Source of the DNA: an uncultured bacterium
GTDB lineage: Bacteria; Dictyoglomota; Dictyoglomia; Dictyoglomales; Dictyoglomaceae
Assembly: GCA_938034905.1 (NCBI GenBank)
Contig: CALHLF010000041.1
Location: forward strand, 1-55,927
Length of the DNA: 55,927 nucleotides
Direction of reading: 5' to 3'
The first letter of the stretch is position 1. Each line of letters opens with the position of its first letter. Under the pieces are notes generated by a model. The model was not told where the DNA came from and made no database searches. It was given only the letters and a program-made list of their open reading frames with translations. Of this stretch, positions 8,371 to 18,402 are shown one piece after another. A program made the translations under genes and the position numbers.

Positions 8371-9330
8371 TTATTTAATAAAATTATTTAATATAAATTC
8401 TGCTACTTTATCTGCATCATGCCTAACTAAGTTAGTCTCACTTATGAAATTTCCAGTTAAAACTTCTACATTAAATTTTTTAAAATTATCTAAATCAACT
8501 TCAACAATATTTGCTCCTGAACTTCTATACTTATTCAAAAGTTCCTTCCTTGGAACTTTTGTATTTACAATTACATAATCCACAGGAACAAAACCTAAAT
8601 GTTCAACTATTACTGATAGATGACTAGATGCAGAAAACCCAATAGTCTCATAGGGTTGAGTCATGACATTACATATATAAATTTTAGGAATCTTTAATTT
8701 TTTTATAGTATTTTTAATTTCCTCTATTAATAAATTAGGAAGAATACTTGTAAAAAGGCTTCCAGGTCCAATAATTAGTAAGTCAGAATTTTTAAGAGCT
8801 TCTATAGCTTCCGGAGTTGCAGTTATTATAGGAGAAGAAGAGACAAGAGATAACCTTCTAATCCTTCCTTCTTTATATGAGGAAATAGCAGTTTCTCCAA
8901 TAATTTCTACACCATTATCAAAAACTGCTTTTAATTTTACTTTACACAAAGTAGAAGGAAAAACCTGTCCTTTGATTGCTAATACTTTACTTGCCTCTTT
9001 AATTCCTAAAAGAAAATCTCCAAGAATTGAGGACATTGCCACCAAAAAAATATTCCCAAAGGAATGTCCCTTTAAATCTCCATTAGTGAATCTATATTGG
9101 AATAGTCTTGTCATTAATGCTTCTTCATCAGCTAATGCAACCAAACAATTTCTCACATCTCCAGGAGGTAAAACATCTAAATCTTTACTTAATCTTCCAG
9201 AACTTCCTCCATCATCACTTACTGTTACAATGGCATTTAATTTTAGAGGATATTTTTTCAAACCTCTAAGGATTGTAGAAAGTCCAGTCCCGCCACCAAT
9301 AACCGTAACAACAGGATATTTTTTTTCCAT
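8371..9330 (-). CDS. yvcK: Gluconeogenesis factor / GlmR (YvcK, CofD-like family)
   Basis: 319 residues. N-terminal GGGTGLSTILRGLK (about 12-25), then TVSDDGGSSGRL and LPPGDVRNCLVALA, are the signature of the YvcK/CofD fold. In Bacillus YvcK/GlmR binds UDP-GlcNAc and helps route carbon to peptidoglycan on gluconeogenic growth. It begins one base after rapZ ends, the usual rapZ-yvcK pairing; the whiA gene that often follows is absent here. A PBP gene lies divergently on the other side of rapZ. Confidence 0.92.
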   Translation of the reverse strand: MEKKYPVVTVIGGGTGLSTILRGLKKYPLKLNAIVTVSDDGGSSGRLSKDLDVLPPGDVRNCLVALADEEALMTRLFQYRFTNGDLKGHSFGNIFLVAMSSILGDFLLGIKEASKVLAIKGQVFPSTLCKVKLKAVFDNGVEIIGETAISSYKEGRIRRLSLVSSSPIITATPEAIEALKNSDLLIIGPGSLFTSILPNLLIEEIKNTIKKLKIPKIYICNVMTQPYETIGFSASSHLSVIVEHLGFVPVDYVIVNTKVPRKELLNKYRSSGANIVEVDLDNFKKFNVEVLTGNFISETNLVRHDADKVAEFILNNFIK

Positions 9331-9331
9331 A

Positions 9332-10216
9332 TTACAATATATCTTTCATAATATCTCTATGAAAAACCTTAACAGGATATTTTGGAGAAAGATATTCTGC
9401 TAATACATTTGCAATTACTACTGCCCTATGCCTACCCCCTGTACATCCTATTGAAATATTTAAATAACTTTTTCCTTCTTCTTGATATAAAGGAATAAGA
9501 AAGTCCAAGAAATTTTTCATATATTTTAAAAATTCTTGAGCTTCTTTACGACTCAATAAATACTCTTTAACTTGAAGATCTTCTCCTGATAAAAATCTCA
9601 ATTCTTTCTCGTAGTAAGGATTAGGTAAAAATCTTACGTCAAAAATAAGATGGGAATCTAAGGGAATTCCATATTTAAATCCAAAGGAGTATATAGTTAT
9701 AAATAAATGATTCTTAGAAACATAACTTAATCCTTCTATAAGTTCTAAAATCTTATCTCTTAATAATTTTGGGGTTAAATTGCTGGTATCCAAAATATAA
9801 GTAGCTAAGTTTCTTATTTTCTCAAGTCTTTGCTTTTCCAAACTAATACTTTCTAAGATTCCTTTCCCTTCTTTTGCAAGGGGATGTCTTCTTCTGGTTT
9901 CATTATACCTTCTTACTAAGGTTTCCTCGTCTGCTTCTAAAAACAAAAGCATATAATTTATATAATATTTTTTAAGGCCTTCAAATACATTCTCAAAATT
10001 TTGTAAAAATTCTTCACTTCTAATATCAGTTACTAAGGCAATTTTTGAGATTTTTCCATCAGTATTTATACACAATTCTATTAAGGTGGGTATTAGATTA
10101 GGAGGAAGATTATCTACACAAAAGAAACCAATATCCTCCAGAATATGTAAAGCTTGTGATTTTCCTGCACCAGATAAACCTGTTATAATTATAAGTTGAA
10201 AGTTATCTTTTTTCAT
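9332..10216 (-). CDS. rapZ: RNase adapter / nucleotide-binding protein RapZ (YvcJ)
   Basis: 294 residues from the ATG at 10216. A longer frame reaching 10309 would run into the divergent PBP gene, lacks homology-like sequence, and is rejected. The P-loop is ITGLSGAGKSQAL near the N-terminus. The C-terminal domain carries the family motifs FDVRFLPNP and IGCTGGRHRAVV. RapZ/YvcJ proteins bind GTP/ATP and, in enterobacteria, sense GlcN6P. There is no Shine-Dalgarno; a TATAAT sits 7 bases before the ATG, so the mRNA is probably leaderless. Confidence 0.92.
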   Translation of the reverse strand: MKKDNFQLIIITGLSGAGKSQALHILEDIGFFCVDNLPPNLIPTLIELCINTDGKISKIALVTDIRSEEFLQNFENVFEGLKKYYINYMLLFLEADEETLVRRYNETRRRHPLAKEGKGILESISLEKQRLEKIRNLATYILDTSNLTPKLLRDKILELIEGLSYVSKNHLFITIYSFGFKYGIPLDSHLIFDVRFLPNPYYEKELRFLSGEDLQVKEYLLSRKEAQEFLKYMKNFLDFLIPLYQEEGKSYLNISIGCTGGRHRAVVIANVLAEYLSPKYPVKVFHRDIMKDIL

Positions 10217-10223
10217 GAGTTTT

Positions 10224-10229
10224 ATTATA
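10224..10229 (-). promoter_or_regulatory. -10 box giving a leaderless rapZ mRNA
   Basis: Minus-strand TATAAT ends 7 bases before the rapZ ATG (10216), so transcription should begin at or next to the start codon. No good -35 box is seen at the right distance (TTTATT at best). Confidence 0.55.
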
Positions 10230-10272
10230 CAATAAAAATAACACAAAATAAAAGATAACATTGGAGGGTTTA

Positions 10273-12222
10273 ATGAGAAAAAAATTTGTAAAGGAGATAC
10301 CTTTAACAAAAAGGGAAAGACTTATTTTTAAAATTTTAAAGTTTTTTCTCCTTTCCTTTACGATATTATTACTTTTGGGTATTTCTATTTTCGTATCCTA
10401 TGTGATGACCGCAATTAAAGAAGCTCCTCCTATTGATAAATGGATGGAGCTAAGACCGAGCGAAACTACTTTTATATACAGCAGTGATAATAAAATCCTA
10501 GGAAAATTATATACAGAAAACAGAATAATAGTACCTCTTCATAAGATCTCTGCCTATCTACAGAAGGCAGTGATCGTTTCAGAAGATGAGGGTTTCTACA
10601 CCCATTCAGGTATAAGTTTAAGGAGAATTATTGGAGCTATTTGGAATGATATCTTGGCAATAAAAGATCCCAATAGGAATATTCAAGGTGGAAGTACCAT
10701 AACTCAACAAGTAGCAAGATTACTCTTTCTTTCTTTAGAAAGGACAATAAAAAGAAAAATCCAAGAGATTTATATAGCTTTTAAATTGGAAAAATATTAT
10801 ACCAAACAAGAAATTTTAGAGATGTATCTTAATTTAGTATATTGGGGAAATGGAGCCTATGGGGCAGAAGCAGCAGCTCAAACATATTTTGGGAAATCTG
10901 CAAAGGATTTATCTTTAGAAGAAAGTGCTCTATTGGCTGGAATACTTCCAGCTCCAGAAATATACAATCCATATAGGAGTCTAGAAAGGGCCAAATTGAG
11001 AAGAGATATGGTTTTGAAAAAATTATATGATAAAGGATATATAAATGAAAAGGAATTCAATAAAGCTTATAATTCCCCTATAAAAGTTATCCCTAAAAAG
11101 AATTCAAGTTATAGTGCTCCATATTTTTTAGACTATGTAATAAAAGAGTTAATTGAAAGGTTTGGGAAAGATACAGTATATCGAGGGGGATTAAAGGTAT
11201 ATACCACCATAGACTTAAATTTACAAAAATTAGCAGAAGATTCGTTAAGAAAAATCATTCAAAAATATGGAAAGGATTATAATATTTCTCAAGTAGCATT
11301 GGTTAGTATAGAAACCTCCACAGGTTATATAAAAGCATGGGTAGGAGGATTAGATTATTCCAAAAGTCAATTTGATAGAGTTAGTCAAGCCATGAGACAA
11401 CCAGGCTCCTCCTTTAAGCCTTTTGTTTATCTTACTGCATTACAAAGAGGTTTTAAGCCTTCTGACCTTATAGAAGAAAAAGAGATTTCATATAAATTTA
11501 ATAATAAAATTTGGAAACCTAAAAATTATGACGAAAAATTACACGGAACTGTTTCTTTAGAGGATGCTCTAAAATACTCTTATAATATTGCCACTATAAT
11601 TCTTTTAGAAGAGATTGGGGTTGGTGACGTAATAAAAAATGCGAAGAGAATGGGAATTGAAAGTGAACTTGAGCCAAGTTTAGCCTTAGCCCTAGGAACT
11701 TCAGTGGTTACTCCCTTAGAACTCACTCGTGCCTACACTGCCTTAGCAAATGGAGGATTTCGAATAACTCCAATTGCTATATTAAGAGTTGAAGATAGCA
11801 AGGGAAATATTTTATTAAATAATGAACCCCAATTGGTTCCTATTTTAGATAAAGATGTGGTAGCTTCATTAGTAAGAATAATGAAGAAGGTTATACAAGA
11901 GGGAACAGGAACAAGGGCAAACATTGGGAGACCCTGTGCAGGAAAGACTGGAACAACTGATGACTATAGGGATGCTTGGTTTATTGGATTTACCCCCGAA
12001 TTATGTACAGGAGTTTGGGTAGGAAATGATGATTATTCCAAAACAAAAAAAGTTGTGGGTGGATTTATTCCAGCGATGATCTGGAAAGAATTTATGTCCA
12101 ATGCTTTAAAGGATAAACCTATTAAAGATTTTGATTTTCTCTACCAACCAACATATAGTGAGTCGACAATAGAAAAAACTAAAACTCCAACAATTGAAAC
12201 TACAGAGACTTTAACTCCATAG
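10273..12222 (+). CDS. Class A penicillin-binding protein (transglycosylase/transpeptidase, PBP1A type)
   Basis: 649 residues from ATG 10273, chosen over an in-frame TTG at 10261 because GGAGGG lies 6 bases upstream of the ATG. A cytoplasmic basic tail and one membrane anchor (about 25-45) precede the GT51 domain, with catalytic Glu in [11 protein letters not shown] (about 103) and [11 protein letters not shown]. The transpeptidase domain has SxxK in PGSSFKP (about 378), SxN in YSYNIA and KTG in AGKTGTTDD (about 557). It polymerises and crosslinks peptidoglycan. The tail is Thr/Pro/Glu-rich. Its last 23 bases overlap hisIE on the other strand. Confidence 0.95.
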   Translation: MRKKFVKEIPLTKRERLIFKILKFFLLSFTILLLLGISIFVSYVMTAIKEAPPIDKWMELRPSETTFIYSSDNKILGKLYTENRIIVPLHKISAYLQKAVIVSEDEGFYTHSGISLRRIIGAIWNDILAIKDPNRNIQGGSTITQQVARLLFLSLERTIKRKIQEIYIAFKLEKYYTKQEILEMYLNLVYWGNGAYGAEAAAQTYFGKSAKDLSLEESALLAGILPAPEIYNPYRSLERAKLRRDMVLKKLYDKGYINEKEFNKAYNSPIKVIPKKNSSYSAPYFLDYVIKELIERFGKDTVYRGGLKVYTTIDLNLQKLAEDSLRKIIQKYGKDYNISQVALVSIETSTGYIKAWVGGLDYSKSQFDRVSQAMRQPGSSFKPFVYLTALQRGFKPSDLIEEKEISYKFNNKIWKPKNYDEKLHGTVSLEDALKYSYNIATIILLEEIGVGDVIKNAKRMGIESELEPSLALALGTSVVTPLELTRAYTALANGGFRITPIAILRVEDSKGNILLNNEPQLVPILDKDVVASLVRIMKKVIQEGTGTRANIGRPCAGKTGTTDDYRDAWFIGFTPELCTGVWVGNDDYSKTKKVVGGFIPAMIWKEFMSNALKDKPIKDFDFLYQPTYSESTIEKTKTPTIETTETLTP

Positions 12223-12838
12223 CTTTTTTATGCCTTCTTATTAACTCTTCCATAACATCTCTAAAGGATAAATTTTTAAAAATTAAGGCAACTAAAAGAT
12301 GATACATAAGATCTGAGACTTCATATGTAAAATTATCATTTATATCTTTAATACCCGATATAATTACTTCTATAGATTCCTCGCCAACTTTTTGTATTAT
12401 CTTTTCTAATCCCTCTTTAAAAAGACTTGTAGTATAGGAATTCTCTGGAAGTTTTTCTTTTCTTTCTTTAATTATATCTTCTAAATAAAACAAAAAATTC
12501 TCAGGTAGATCATTTACACTTCTATAAAAACAAGAATAGTTTCCTGTATGACACGCATTTCCAATTTGTTCAACAATCAGTAAAATAGTATCACCATCGC
12601 AGTCTATTTTTATATCTAAAACCTTCTGAATATTTCCTGAAGTTTCTCCTTTATGCCATAATTCTCCTCTACTTCTGCTCCAATACCAAGCTTGTTTTGT
12701 CTCTATAGTTTTTCTTAATGCCAATTCATTCATGTATGCCAACATTAAAACTTTCCCTGTTTTATAATCTTGCACGATCACAGGGATAAGCCCCTTCTCA
12801 TCAAATTTAATACTTTTTAACAATTCCAATATTTCCAT
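12200..12838 (-). CDS. hisI: Bifunctional phosphoribosyl-AMP cyclohydrolase / phosphoribosyl-ATP pyrophosphatase (HisIE)
   Basis: 212 residues in two domains. HisI (about 1-110) has the zinc/magnesium motifs [12 protein letters not shown] and [12 protein letters not shown]. HisE (about 120-205) has [10 protein letters not shown] and the [11 protein letters not shown] helix. It catalyses steps 2 and 3 of histidine synthesis. It is the last gene of the his operon; hisF ends at its ATG (shared base 12838). Its 3' end overlaps the convergent PBP gene by 23 bases, with no terminator visible between them. Confidence 0.96.
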   Translation of the reverse strand: MEILELLKSIKFDEKGLIPVIVQDYKTGKVLMLAYMNELALRKTIETKQAWYWSRSRGELWHKGETSGNIQKVLDIKIDCDGDTILLIVEQIGNACHTGNYSCFYRSVNDLPENFLFYLEDIIKERKEKLPENSYTTSLFKEGLEKIIQKVGEESIEVIISGIKDINDNFTYEVSDLMYHLLVALIFKNLSFRDVMEELIRRHKKAMELKSL

Positions 12839-13596
12839 TATACTCTCCTTACCAATATATTTTTACTTGCCAAGTAATTTTTAACATCATTAATGGTATA
12901 TTTTTCATAATGAAAAATTGATGCAGCAAGAACTGCATCCACACCAACCTTAAAAGCATTATATAAATCTTCAAGACTTCCCGCGCCCCCTGATGCTATA
13001 ATTGGAATATTTACTAAGGAAACAGCATTTTCTAAAAGTTCTAAATCATATCCTCTTCTATGTCCATCTGCATCTATACTTGTAAGAAGAACTTCTCCTG
13101 CTCCTCTTTTTTCTACCTCCAATATCCAATCTTTAAAATCAATTCCTGTTTTTTCTTTTCCACTTTTAATATATACTTCCCACTTATTTTTAAAAACTCT
13201 TTTTGCATCTATTGCAACAACCAAACATTGACTACCAAATTCCTTTGCAACTCTATTTATTAGCGATGGATCTTTAACTGCGGAAGTATTTATAGAAATT
13301 TTATCTGCACCTGCTCTTAATAGTTCCCTTACATCTTCTACACTTCCAACTCCACCCCCAACAGTTAAAGGAATAAAAAGTTCCTTTGCTACTTCTCTTA
13401 CCAATTTTAGAAAGGTCTTTCTGGACTCCAAAGTTGCAGTTATATCTAAAAGGACTAATTCATCTGCACCTTCCCTTTCATACCTCTTAGCAAACTCTAC
13501 TGCAGGTCCTATAACTTCAAGATTTTCAAAACTTCTTCCCTTAACTACATTATCCTTTATAGTATCTAAGCAAGGAATAATCCTTTTAGCTAACAT
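12838..13596 (-). CDS. hisF: Imidazole glycerol phosphate synthase cyclase subunit
   Basis: 252 residues, a (beta/alpha)8 barrel. The N-terminus [12 protein letters not shown] carries the catalytic Asp (about 11), and [14 protein letters not shown] carries the second catalytic Asp (about 130 in the family). Phosphate sites are [10 protein letters not shown] and [11 protein letters not shown]. With HisH it forms IGP and AICAR. It overlaps hisA by 7 bases. Confidence 0.97.
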   Translation of the reverse strand: MLAKRIIPCLDTIKDNVVKGRSFENLEVIGPAVEFAKRYEREGADELVLLDITATLESRKTFLKLVREVAKELFIPLTVGGGVGSVEDVRELLRAGADKISINTSAVKDPSLINRVAKEFGSQCLVVAIDAKRVFKNKWEVYIKSGKEKTGIDFKDWILEVEKRGAGEVLLTSIDADGHRRGYDLELLENAVSLVNIPIIASGGAGSLEDLYNAFKVGVDAVLAASIFHYEKYTINDVKNYLASKNILVRRV

Positions 13597-14318
13597 ATAA
13601 TTTTTTCTGCCTCCTTTAGATCTATTCTCCCCTCTAATAAAGCTCTTCCAATAATAACTCCCTTAATCCTATTATATCTATTATTTAACTCCTTAATTTT
13701 TATTAAGTCGTCTAAGGAACTAATACCCCCAGCAATCCATAGATTAAAATTAGTGTTTTCTAAAATAAAGGAGATGAGATTTATATTAACACCTGAAAGG
13801 GTTCCATCCTTTGTTATATCTGTAAAAATAATTTCTTCAAAATCTGAATTCTCCAACTTTTCTTTGATCTCTTCCCATGAAACTTCTTCCTTCCATCCCC
13901 TTATTGATACTTTTCCATTTCTCCAATCTATACTGGGAATGATTTTTTCTTTAAATTTTTCTCTTAAATTCTTAATAAAATTTAAATCCTCTTTTAAAAA
14001 ACTACTTATAATTACCCTCCATGCTCCAAAGGATAAAATTTTTTGAATTTTCTCTATAGAACGAATTCCTCCGCCCACCTCCACAGGAATTGGAATATTT
14101 TTTACAATTTTTTCTATAATATCCATATTTGTTTCTTCTTCTCTAATTGCTCCTTGGAGATCAATAAGATGAATTGCCCTCGCACCCTCTTTATACCAAA
14201 AAAGGGCTAAATCATAAGGATTATCTATTTGAAGGACAATTTTTCCTTCTTCTCCCCTCTCCATTCTTACAACTTTCCTTTGGAACAGATCAATAGCAGG
14301 AAGAATAATCATAGGCAT
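13590..14318 (-). CDS. hisA: ProFAR isomerase (HisA)
   Basis: 242 residues. The half-barrel repeat typical of HisA is visible: LPAIDLFQRKVVRM with the catalytic Asp, VEVGGGIRSIEKI, FTDITKDGTLSGVN with the second Asp, and IAGGISSLDDL. It performs the fourth histidine step and is homologous to HisF. The start could be ATG 14318 or the second ATG at 14312; both lie inside hisH, so the genes overlap by 23-29 bases. Confidence 0.96.
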   Translation of the reverse strand: MPMIILPAIDLFQRKVVRMERGEEGKIVLQIDNPYDLALFWYKEGARAIHLIDLQGAIREEETNMDIIEKIVKNIPIPVEVGGGIRSIEKIQKILSFGAWRVIISSFLKEDLNFIKNLREKFKEKIIPSIDWRNGKVSIRGWKEEVSWEEIKEKLENSDFEEIIFTDITKDGTLSGVNINLISFILENTNFNLWIAGGISSLDDLIKIKELNNRYNRIKGVIIGRALLEGRIDLKEAEKIIC

Positions 14319-14907
14319 AATCTAAGAAATTTCTTAATAGTTTTAACCCCCAAAAACTACTTTTTTCAGGATGAAATTGAACTCCAAAGATAGAATTTTT
14401 TTCGATCACTGATGGAAAATTCTCTTCATAGAAGGTTTCTCCAACAATAATATTTCTATCCACAACATCTACATAAAAGGAATGAACAAAATAAAAAAAA
14501 GAATTATCCTTAATATCTTTAAAAAGAATCGAATCCCTTACTATTTTTACTTGATTCCATCCTAAATGAGGCAATTTTTTACTTTTTAATCTTAATACCT
14601 TTCCTAAAAAAATGTTAAAACCTTCTTTACCTATTGCTTCTTCGCTCTCTCCAAAAAGAATCTGCATACCCAAACATATCCCTAAAAAGGGCTTAATTTT
14701 TATTAAATTTTTCAATATTTCCATCTTATTATCTTCTCTCAAATAATCAATAGCTTGAGAGAAATTTCCTTGTCCTGGAAATATCAATGCCCTTCCCTTT
14801 TCCCATACCTTTGGATCTGATGATGCTATAGCCTTTACATTTAAAAAATCTAAGGCTTTTAATATACTAAAAAGATTTCCTCCACCATAATCAATTACTA
14901 CTATCAT
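14290..14907 (-). CDS. hisH: Imidazole glycerol phosphate synthase glutamine amidotransferase subunit
   Basis: 205 residues, class I glutamine amidotransferase. The nucleophile Cys is in LGICLGMQILFGESE (about 79), the His/Glu pair in GVQFHPEKSS (about 178), and the oxyanion strand PGQGNFSQA near 48. It supplies ammonia to HisF. It overlaps hisB by 4 bases (ATGA-type junction). Confidence 0.97.
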   Translation of the reverse strand: MIVVIDYGGGNLFSILKALDFLNVKAIASSDPKVWEKGRALIFPGQGNFSQAIDYLREDNKMEILKNLIKIKPFLGICLGMQILFGESEEAIGKEGFNIFLGKVLRLKSKKLPHLGWNQVKIVRDSILFKDIKDNSFFYFVHSFYVDVVDRNIIVGETFYEENFPSVIEKNSIFGVQFHPEKSSFWGLKLLRNFLDYAYDYSSCY

Positions 14908-15464
14908 AATATTTTACCTTTAGTTGAAGATATTCTTTCTTCAATTCTTGTTGCTTCTTTTAAGGATAAACCTAAAGCTTTAAATATTGCTTCCTGAATA
15001 TGATGGAGATTTTCTCCTGAAATTATATTGACATGTAATGTTATCTTAGACTCATTTACAAAAGCCTTTAAAAATTCTTTTATTAAATCATGCCCATCTC
15101 TTTTAATATCTTCCTTCCATTTTAAATAAGGTCTTCCACTAATATCAATTGCTAATAAAACTAAAGCCTCATCCATAGGAAGTATTTGGTGGGAAAATCT
15201 CTTAAAATTAGTATTAGATAATGCATCCCTTAAGGCCATTCCAATAGTTAAGCCTAAATCCTCTACAAGATGATGCTCATCGACCTCAATATCTCCTTCT
15301 GCATAAACCTCTAAATCAAAGGAAGAATAAAATACGAAGGTTTCCAAAAGATGTCTCCAATAAGGAATAGGAATTTTTCCTTTTAATTTTCCCTCTCCAT
15401 CTAAATCTAAAATTATCTTTATTTTTGTCTCCTTTGTTTCTCTCTCAACTTCTGCCCTTCTCAT
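14904..15464 (-). CDS. hisB: Imidazoleglycerol-phosphate dehydratase (divergent HisB)
   Basis: 186 residues, monofunctional IGPD. Both HHxxE metal motifs are present (DEHHLVEDLG and NLHHIQEA), as are LPMDEALVLLAIDISGRPYL and the C-terminal STKGKIL. Departures from the usual sequence: the FLDHML motif reads YWRHLL (His kept), the following HGxF reads YSSF, and the usual EHFF segment reads KEFL with the nearest His in GHDLIKEF. It is probably active but belongs to an unusual subfamily. No histidinol-phosphate phosphatase domain is fused. Confidence 0.93.
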   Translation of the reverse strand: MRRAEVERETKETKIKIILDLDGEGKLKGKIPIPYWRHLLETFVFYSSFDLEVYAEGDIEVDEHHLVEDLGLTIGMALRDALSNTNFKRFSHQILPMDEALVLLAIDISGRPYLKWKEDIKRDGHDLIKEFLKAFVNESKITLHVNIISGENLHHIQEAIFKALGLSLKEATRIEERISSTKGKIL

Positions 15465-16515
15465 TTAGCACCTCATATAAACAATTTAAAAATTTTTTGT
15501 TCTCATATTCACTTCCCACTGTAACTCTAATAGTATTTTCTAAAAGTATTTCCTTACTAAAATCTCTTATAGCAATTCCATTCTGATTTAAGAATTTTTC
15601 TATATCTTCCTTTAGAATACTTCTTATTAGAAGAAAATTAGTTCTTGAAGGATATACCTTTATATTGGGGATTTTAATCAATTCCTTATATAAATATTCC
15701 CTCTGTTCTTTTATAATATTAATCCTTTCTTTTAATATATTCCAATACTTTAAAACTACTTCTCCAGCAATTTGGGAAAAGATATTTAAATTAAAAGGAA
15801 GTCTATAGTTTTCTAAATATTCTATTACTTCAGGACTTGCTATAAGATATCCTAATCTTATCCCTGCACAAGAAAAGGCTTTGGAAAAGGTTCTTAAGAT
15901 TAAAAGATTTGGAAAGTCCTTTAAAAACTTTAAGAAGGTTATTCCAGAAAACTCATAATAGGCTTCATCTATAAGAATAAAACCTTGAAAATTTTTAAAT
16001 TTCTCCATATCATCAAAACTAAGAAGCAAATTACCTGTAGGATTATTTGGATTGCAAAAAACTATTAATTTTATATCTTCATTAAGATAATTTTCAAAAT
16101 CTTCCCAGGAAAAACTAAAATCTTCTTTATTTAATGTGATTTTTATCAGATTTATATCCCTTTGAAGGAATATTTTTTGATAAAGAGGAAATGTTGGTTG
16201 AGGTAAAACCACCTTATCTCCTGGCTTTAAAAGAGCATTTGCCAGTATACTTATTACCTCTCCTGAGCCATCTCCAAAAAGAAAATATTCCTCTCCAATT
16301 CCTATAAATCTTGCTAAAGTCTTTCTTAGATTTACTGCCCTGCTATCAGGGTATCTATTCCAAGGAGTATCCCTTAATCTTTCGAGAATTTCTCTTTTTG
16401 CTTCCTCAGGTAAATCATAAGGATTTTCATTTCTTGCAAGACATATAGGTAATTCTTTAACCTCTACTTTATACCCTTTATATTCATTCTTTATGACATC
16501 TTTCCACATTTTCAT
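15445..16515 (-). CDS. hisC: Histidinol-phosphate aminotransferase
   Basis: 356 residues, fold-type I PLP aminotransferase. LARNENPYDLPEEA near the N-terminus, the cofactor-contacting FCNPNNPTGNLL, and the Schiff-base Lys in LRTFSKAFSCAGIRLGY (about 215). It converts imidazole acetol phosphate to histidinol phosphate. It overlaps hisD by 4 and hisB by 20 bases. Confidence 0.96.
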   Translation of the reverse strand: MKMWKDVIKNEYKGYKVEVKELPICLARNENPYDLPEEAKREILERLRDTPWNRYPDSRAVNLRKTLARFIGIGEEYFLFGDGSGEVISILANALLKPGDKVVLPQPTFPLYQKIFLQRDINLIKITLNKEDFSFSWEDFENYLNEDIKLIVFCNPNNPTGNLLLSFDDMEKFKNFQGFILIDEAYYEFSGITFLKFLKDFPNLLILRTFSKAFSCAGIRLGYLIASPEVIEYLENYRLPFNLNIFSQIAGEVVLKYWNILKERINIIKEQREYLYKELIKIPNIKVYPSRTNFLLIRSILKEDIEKFLNQNGIAIRDFSKEILLENTIRVTVGSEYENKKFLNCLYEVLNEKGRS

Positions 16516-17777
16516 TCTCCATAGTTTCTTAGACTTTTCTCATGCATAGGAAAACCCTCTTCCTTAGCAATAATACTTCCAAAAATAAAGATATTTTTAA
16601 TATCTTTTTCACTTAATTTTACAAAACTTATTCTCTTTATAAATGTATTTACACATAAACCAGATGAGAATATAGCTCTTCCCCCTGTAGGTAAAATGTG
16701 GCTGGGACCTGCGATGAAATCACCAAAAATTGAGGAGTGATTAATGAAAATAGCACCCGCATTTCTAATAAAAGGAAGATATTTTTCTGCATCTACACAT
16801 ATTATCTCTAAATGTTCTGGACCTATCTCATTTATTACATCTATTGCTTCCATCTCCTTAGCTATGATAATAAAACTATTTTTCAAAGAACTCTCAATAT
16901 ATTCTCTACGAGAAGAATATTCTATTTCCCTTTCTATTCCCTCTAAAATTAATGGTATTTTATCTTTTTCCTCTAATATTATCCATCCCCTATCCTTAGG
17001 TGAATGTTCTATCTGAGCCAAGAAATCACAAATAATTTTCTGAATATTAAATTCCTTATCCTTTATCCAAATGGCAATCTCACTGGGACCATTTATTCCA
17101 TCTATTCCTACATCTCCAAAGACTAATTTTTTTGCAATGGCAACATAAATATTTCCCGGCCCTACAACTAAATCTACCTTTGGAATTGACTCTGTCCCAT
17201 ATGCAAAGGCAAAAATAGCTTGTGCACCACCTATGGTAAAAATCTCATTTATATTTAAAATTTTTAAAGTATATAAAAAACTTTCATTATATTTTTCCCT
17301 TGGGGGAGTTGCTATATAAATCTCCTTTACCCCTGCAATTCTTGCTGGAATAACAGACATTAAAATTGATGAAGGATAACTTGCCCTTCCTCCTGGAATA
17401 TATATTCCAACCTTCTCTATTGGCCTCAAGATTTGTCCTAATATACTTCCATCATCATTTATAAAAAACCAAGAATTCATAACTTCCCTATTGTAATATT
17501 CCTCAACTCTTTTTGCCATTTCCCTTATTGCCCTTTTAAACTCTTCATTAACTTTTTGTTCCTCAAAATTTACCTCTCTTAAATCCAATTTAAAACCCTT
17601 ATTACTCAAATCTACTCCATCAAATTTTCTTGTTAATTCTAAAAGAGCTTTATCCCTTTTCTCTTTAATTTCTCTTAATATAACTTTTAATTCTCCTTCA
17701 ACTTTTTCTTCCTCTTCTTTAATTATCTCTTTTATATTGCTTCTTTTAAATTCCTCATAGGTTATTACCTTTATCAT
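16512..17777 (-). CDS. hisD: Histidinol dehydrogenase
   Basis: 421 residues. Signature regions are PGGRASYPSSILMSVIPARI, TIGGAQAIFAFAYGTESIP, VGPGNIYVAIAKK, the zinc/substrate segment GINGPSEIAIW and AQIEHSPKDRGWIIL, and the catalytic Glu-His in IGPEHLEII. It oxidises histidinol to histidine with two NAD. It overlaps hisG by 23 bases. Confidence 0.97.
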   Translation of the reverse strand: MIKVITYEEFKRSNIKEIIKEEEEKVEGELKVILREIKEKRDKALLELTRKFDGVDLSNKGFKLDLREVNFEEQKVNEEFKRAIREMAKRVEEYYNREVMNSWFFINDDGSILGQILRPIEKVGIYIPGGRASYPSSILMSVIPARIAGVKEIYIATPPREKYNESFLYTLKILNINEIFTIGGAQAIFAFAYGTESIPKVDLVVGPGNIYVAIAKKLVFGDVGIDGINGPSEIAIWIKDKEFNIQKIICDFLAQIEHSPKDRGWIILEEKDKIPLILEGIEREIEYSSRREYIESSLKNSFIIIAKEMEAIDVINEIGPEHLEIICVDAEKYLPFIRNAGAIFINHSSIFGDFIAGPSHILPTGGRAIFSSGLCVNTFIKRISFVKLSEKDIKNIFIFGSIIAKEEGFPMHEKSLRNYGE

Positions 17778-18402
17778 ATCTTTCCTCCAAATATTCTATC
17801 TGATCTAAAAACTCTAAAATCTCAGATTTTTTCCAAACAAAACTGACTTCATTTGCAATTAGATATGCTGATGATTCAAATAGAACTTCTTTTATAACTA
17901 AATTATTCTCTCTCAGTGTATTTCCAGTTTCTACTAAATCTACAATACATGAGGAAATCTTTACTAAAGGAGCAAGCTCTATAGAACCATTTAATTTCAC
18001 AATCTTAAAATTAACTCCCTTCCATATTTCTTTTAAATATTTCTCAGTGACATTGGGGTATTTTGTAGAAACGTATATTGTTTCATTCTTTGACAATTCC
18101 CAGTGAGGATAACTTGCTATAACCATCTTACATTTTCCAAAGTTTAATCTCTTTAAAATTGCGACTCTATTCATCTTCTCTTCTATAATATCTCTTCCTA
18201 CAATTCCCAAATCAGTAATTCTTTCCTCCACGTAAGTAGGAATGTCTAATGGTTTAACCAAAAGTATCTCAAATTTATCTCCTCTAAATATTAGTCTTCG
18301 AGATACCTGAGATGGTTCAGGCAAACCCCTATCAAAATTTCTTAAAAAATTCAGTCCCTCCTCAAGTAATCTTCCTGTTGGGATGGCTATTTTTAAATTC
18401 AT
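17755..18402 (-). CDS. hisG: ATP phosphoribosyltransferase catalytic subunit, short form
   Basis: 215 residues, the short HisG form that lacks the C-terminal regulatory domain and needs HisZ. MNLKIAIPTGRLLEEGLNFL at the N-terminus and the PRPP-binding loop in CIVDLVETGNTLRENNLVI (about 165-183) are diagnostic. It catalyses the committing step of histidine synthesis. The hisZ gene immediately upstream overlaps it by 4 bases, consistent with an octameric HisG-HisZ enzyme. Confidence 0.96.
   Translation of the reverse strand: MNLKIAIPTGRLLEEGLNFLRNFDRGLPEPSQVSRRLIFRGDKFEILLVKPLDIPTYVEERITDLGIVGRDIIEEKMNRVAILKRLNFGKCKMVIASYPHWELSKNETIYVSTKYPNVTEKYLKEIWKGVNFKIVKLNGSIELAPLVKISSCIVDLVETGNTLRENNLVIKEVLFESSAYLIANEVSFVWKKSEILEFLDQIEYLEERYDKGNNL

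Noticed and set aside
9332-10309. Longer RapZ reading frame with 31 extra N-terminal residues starting at 10309
   Set aside because: It overlaps the divergent PBP gene start, the extra residues look like translated AT-rich spacer, and the P-loop begins right after the ATG at 10216.
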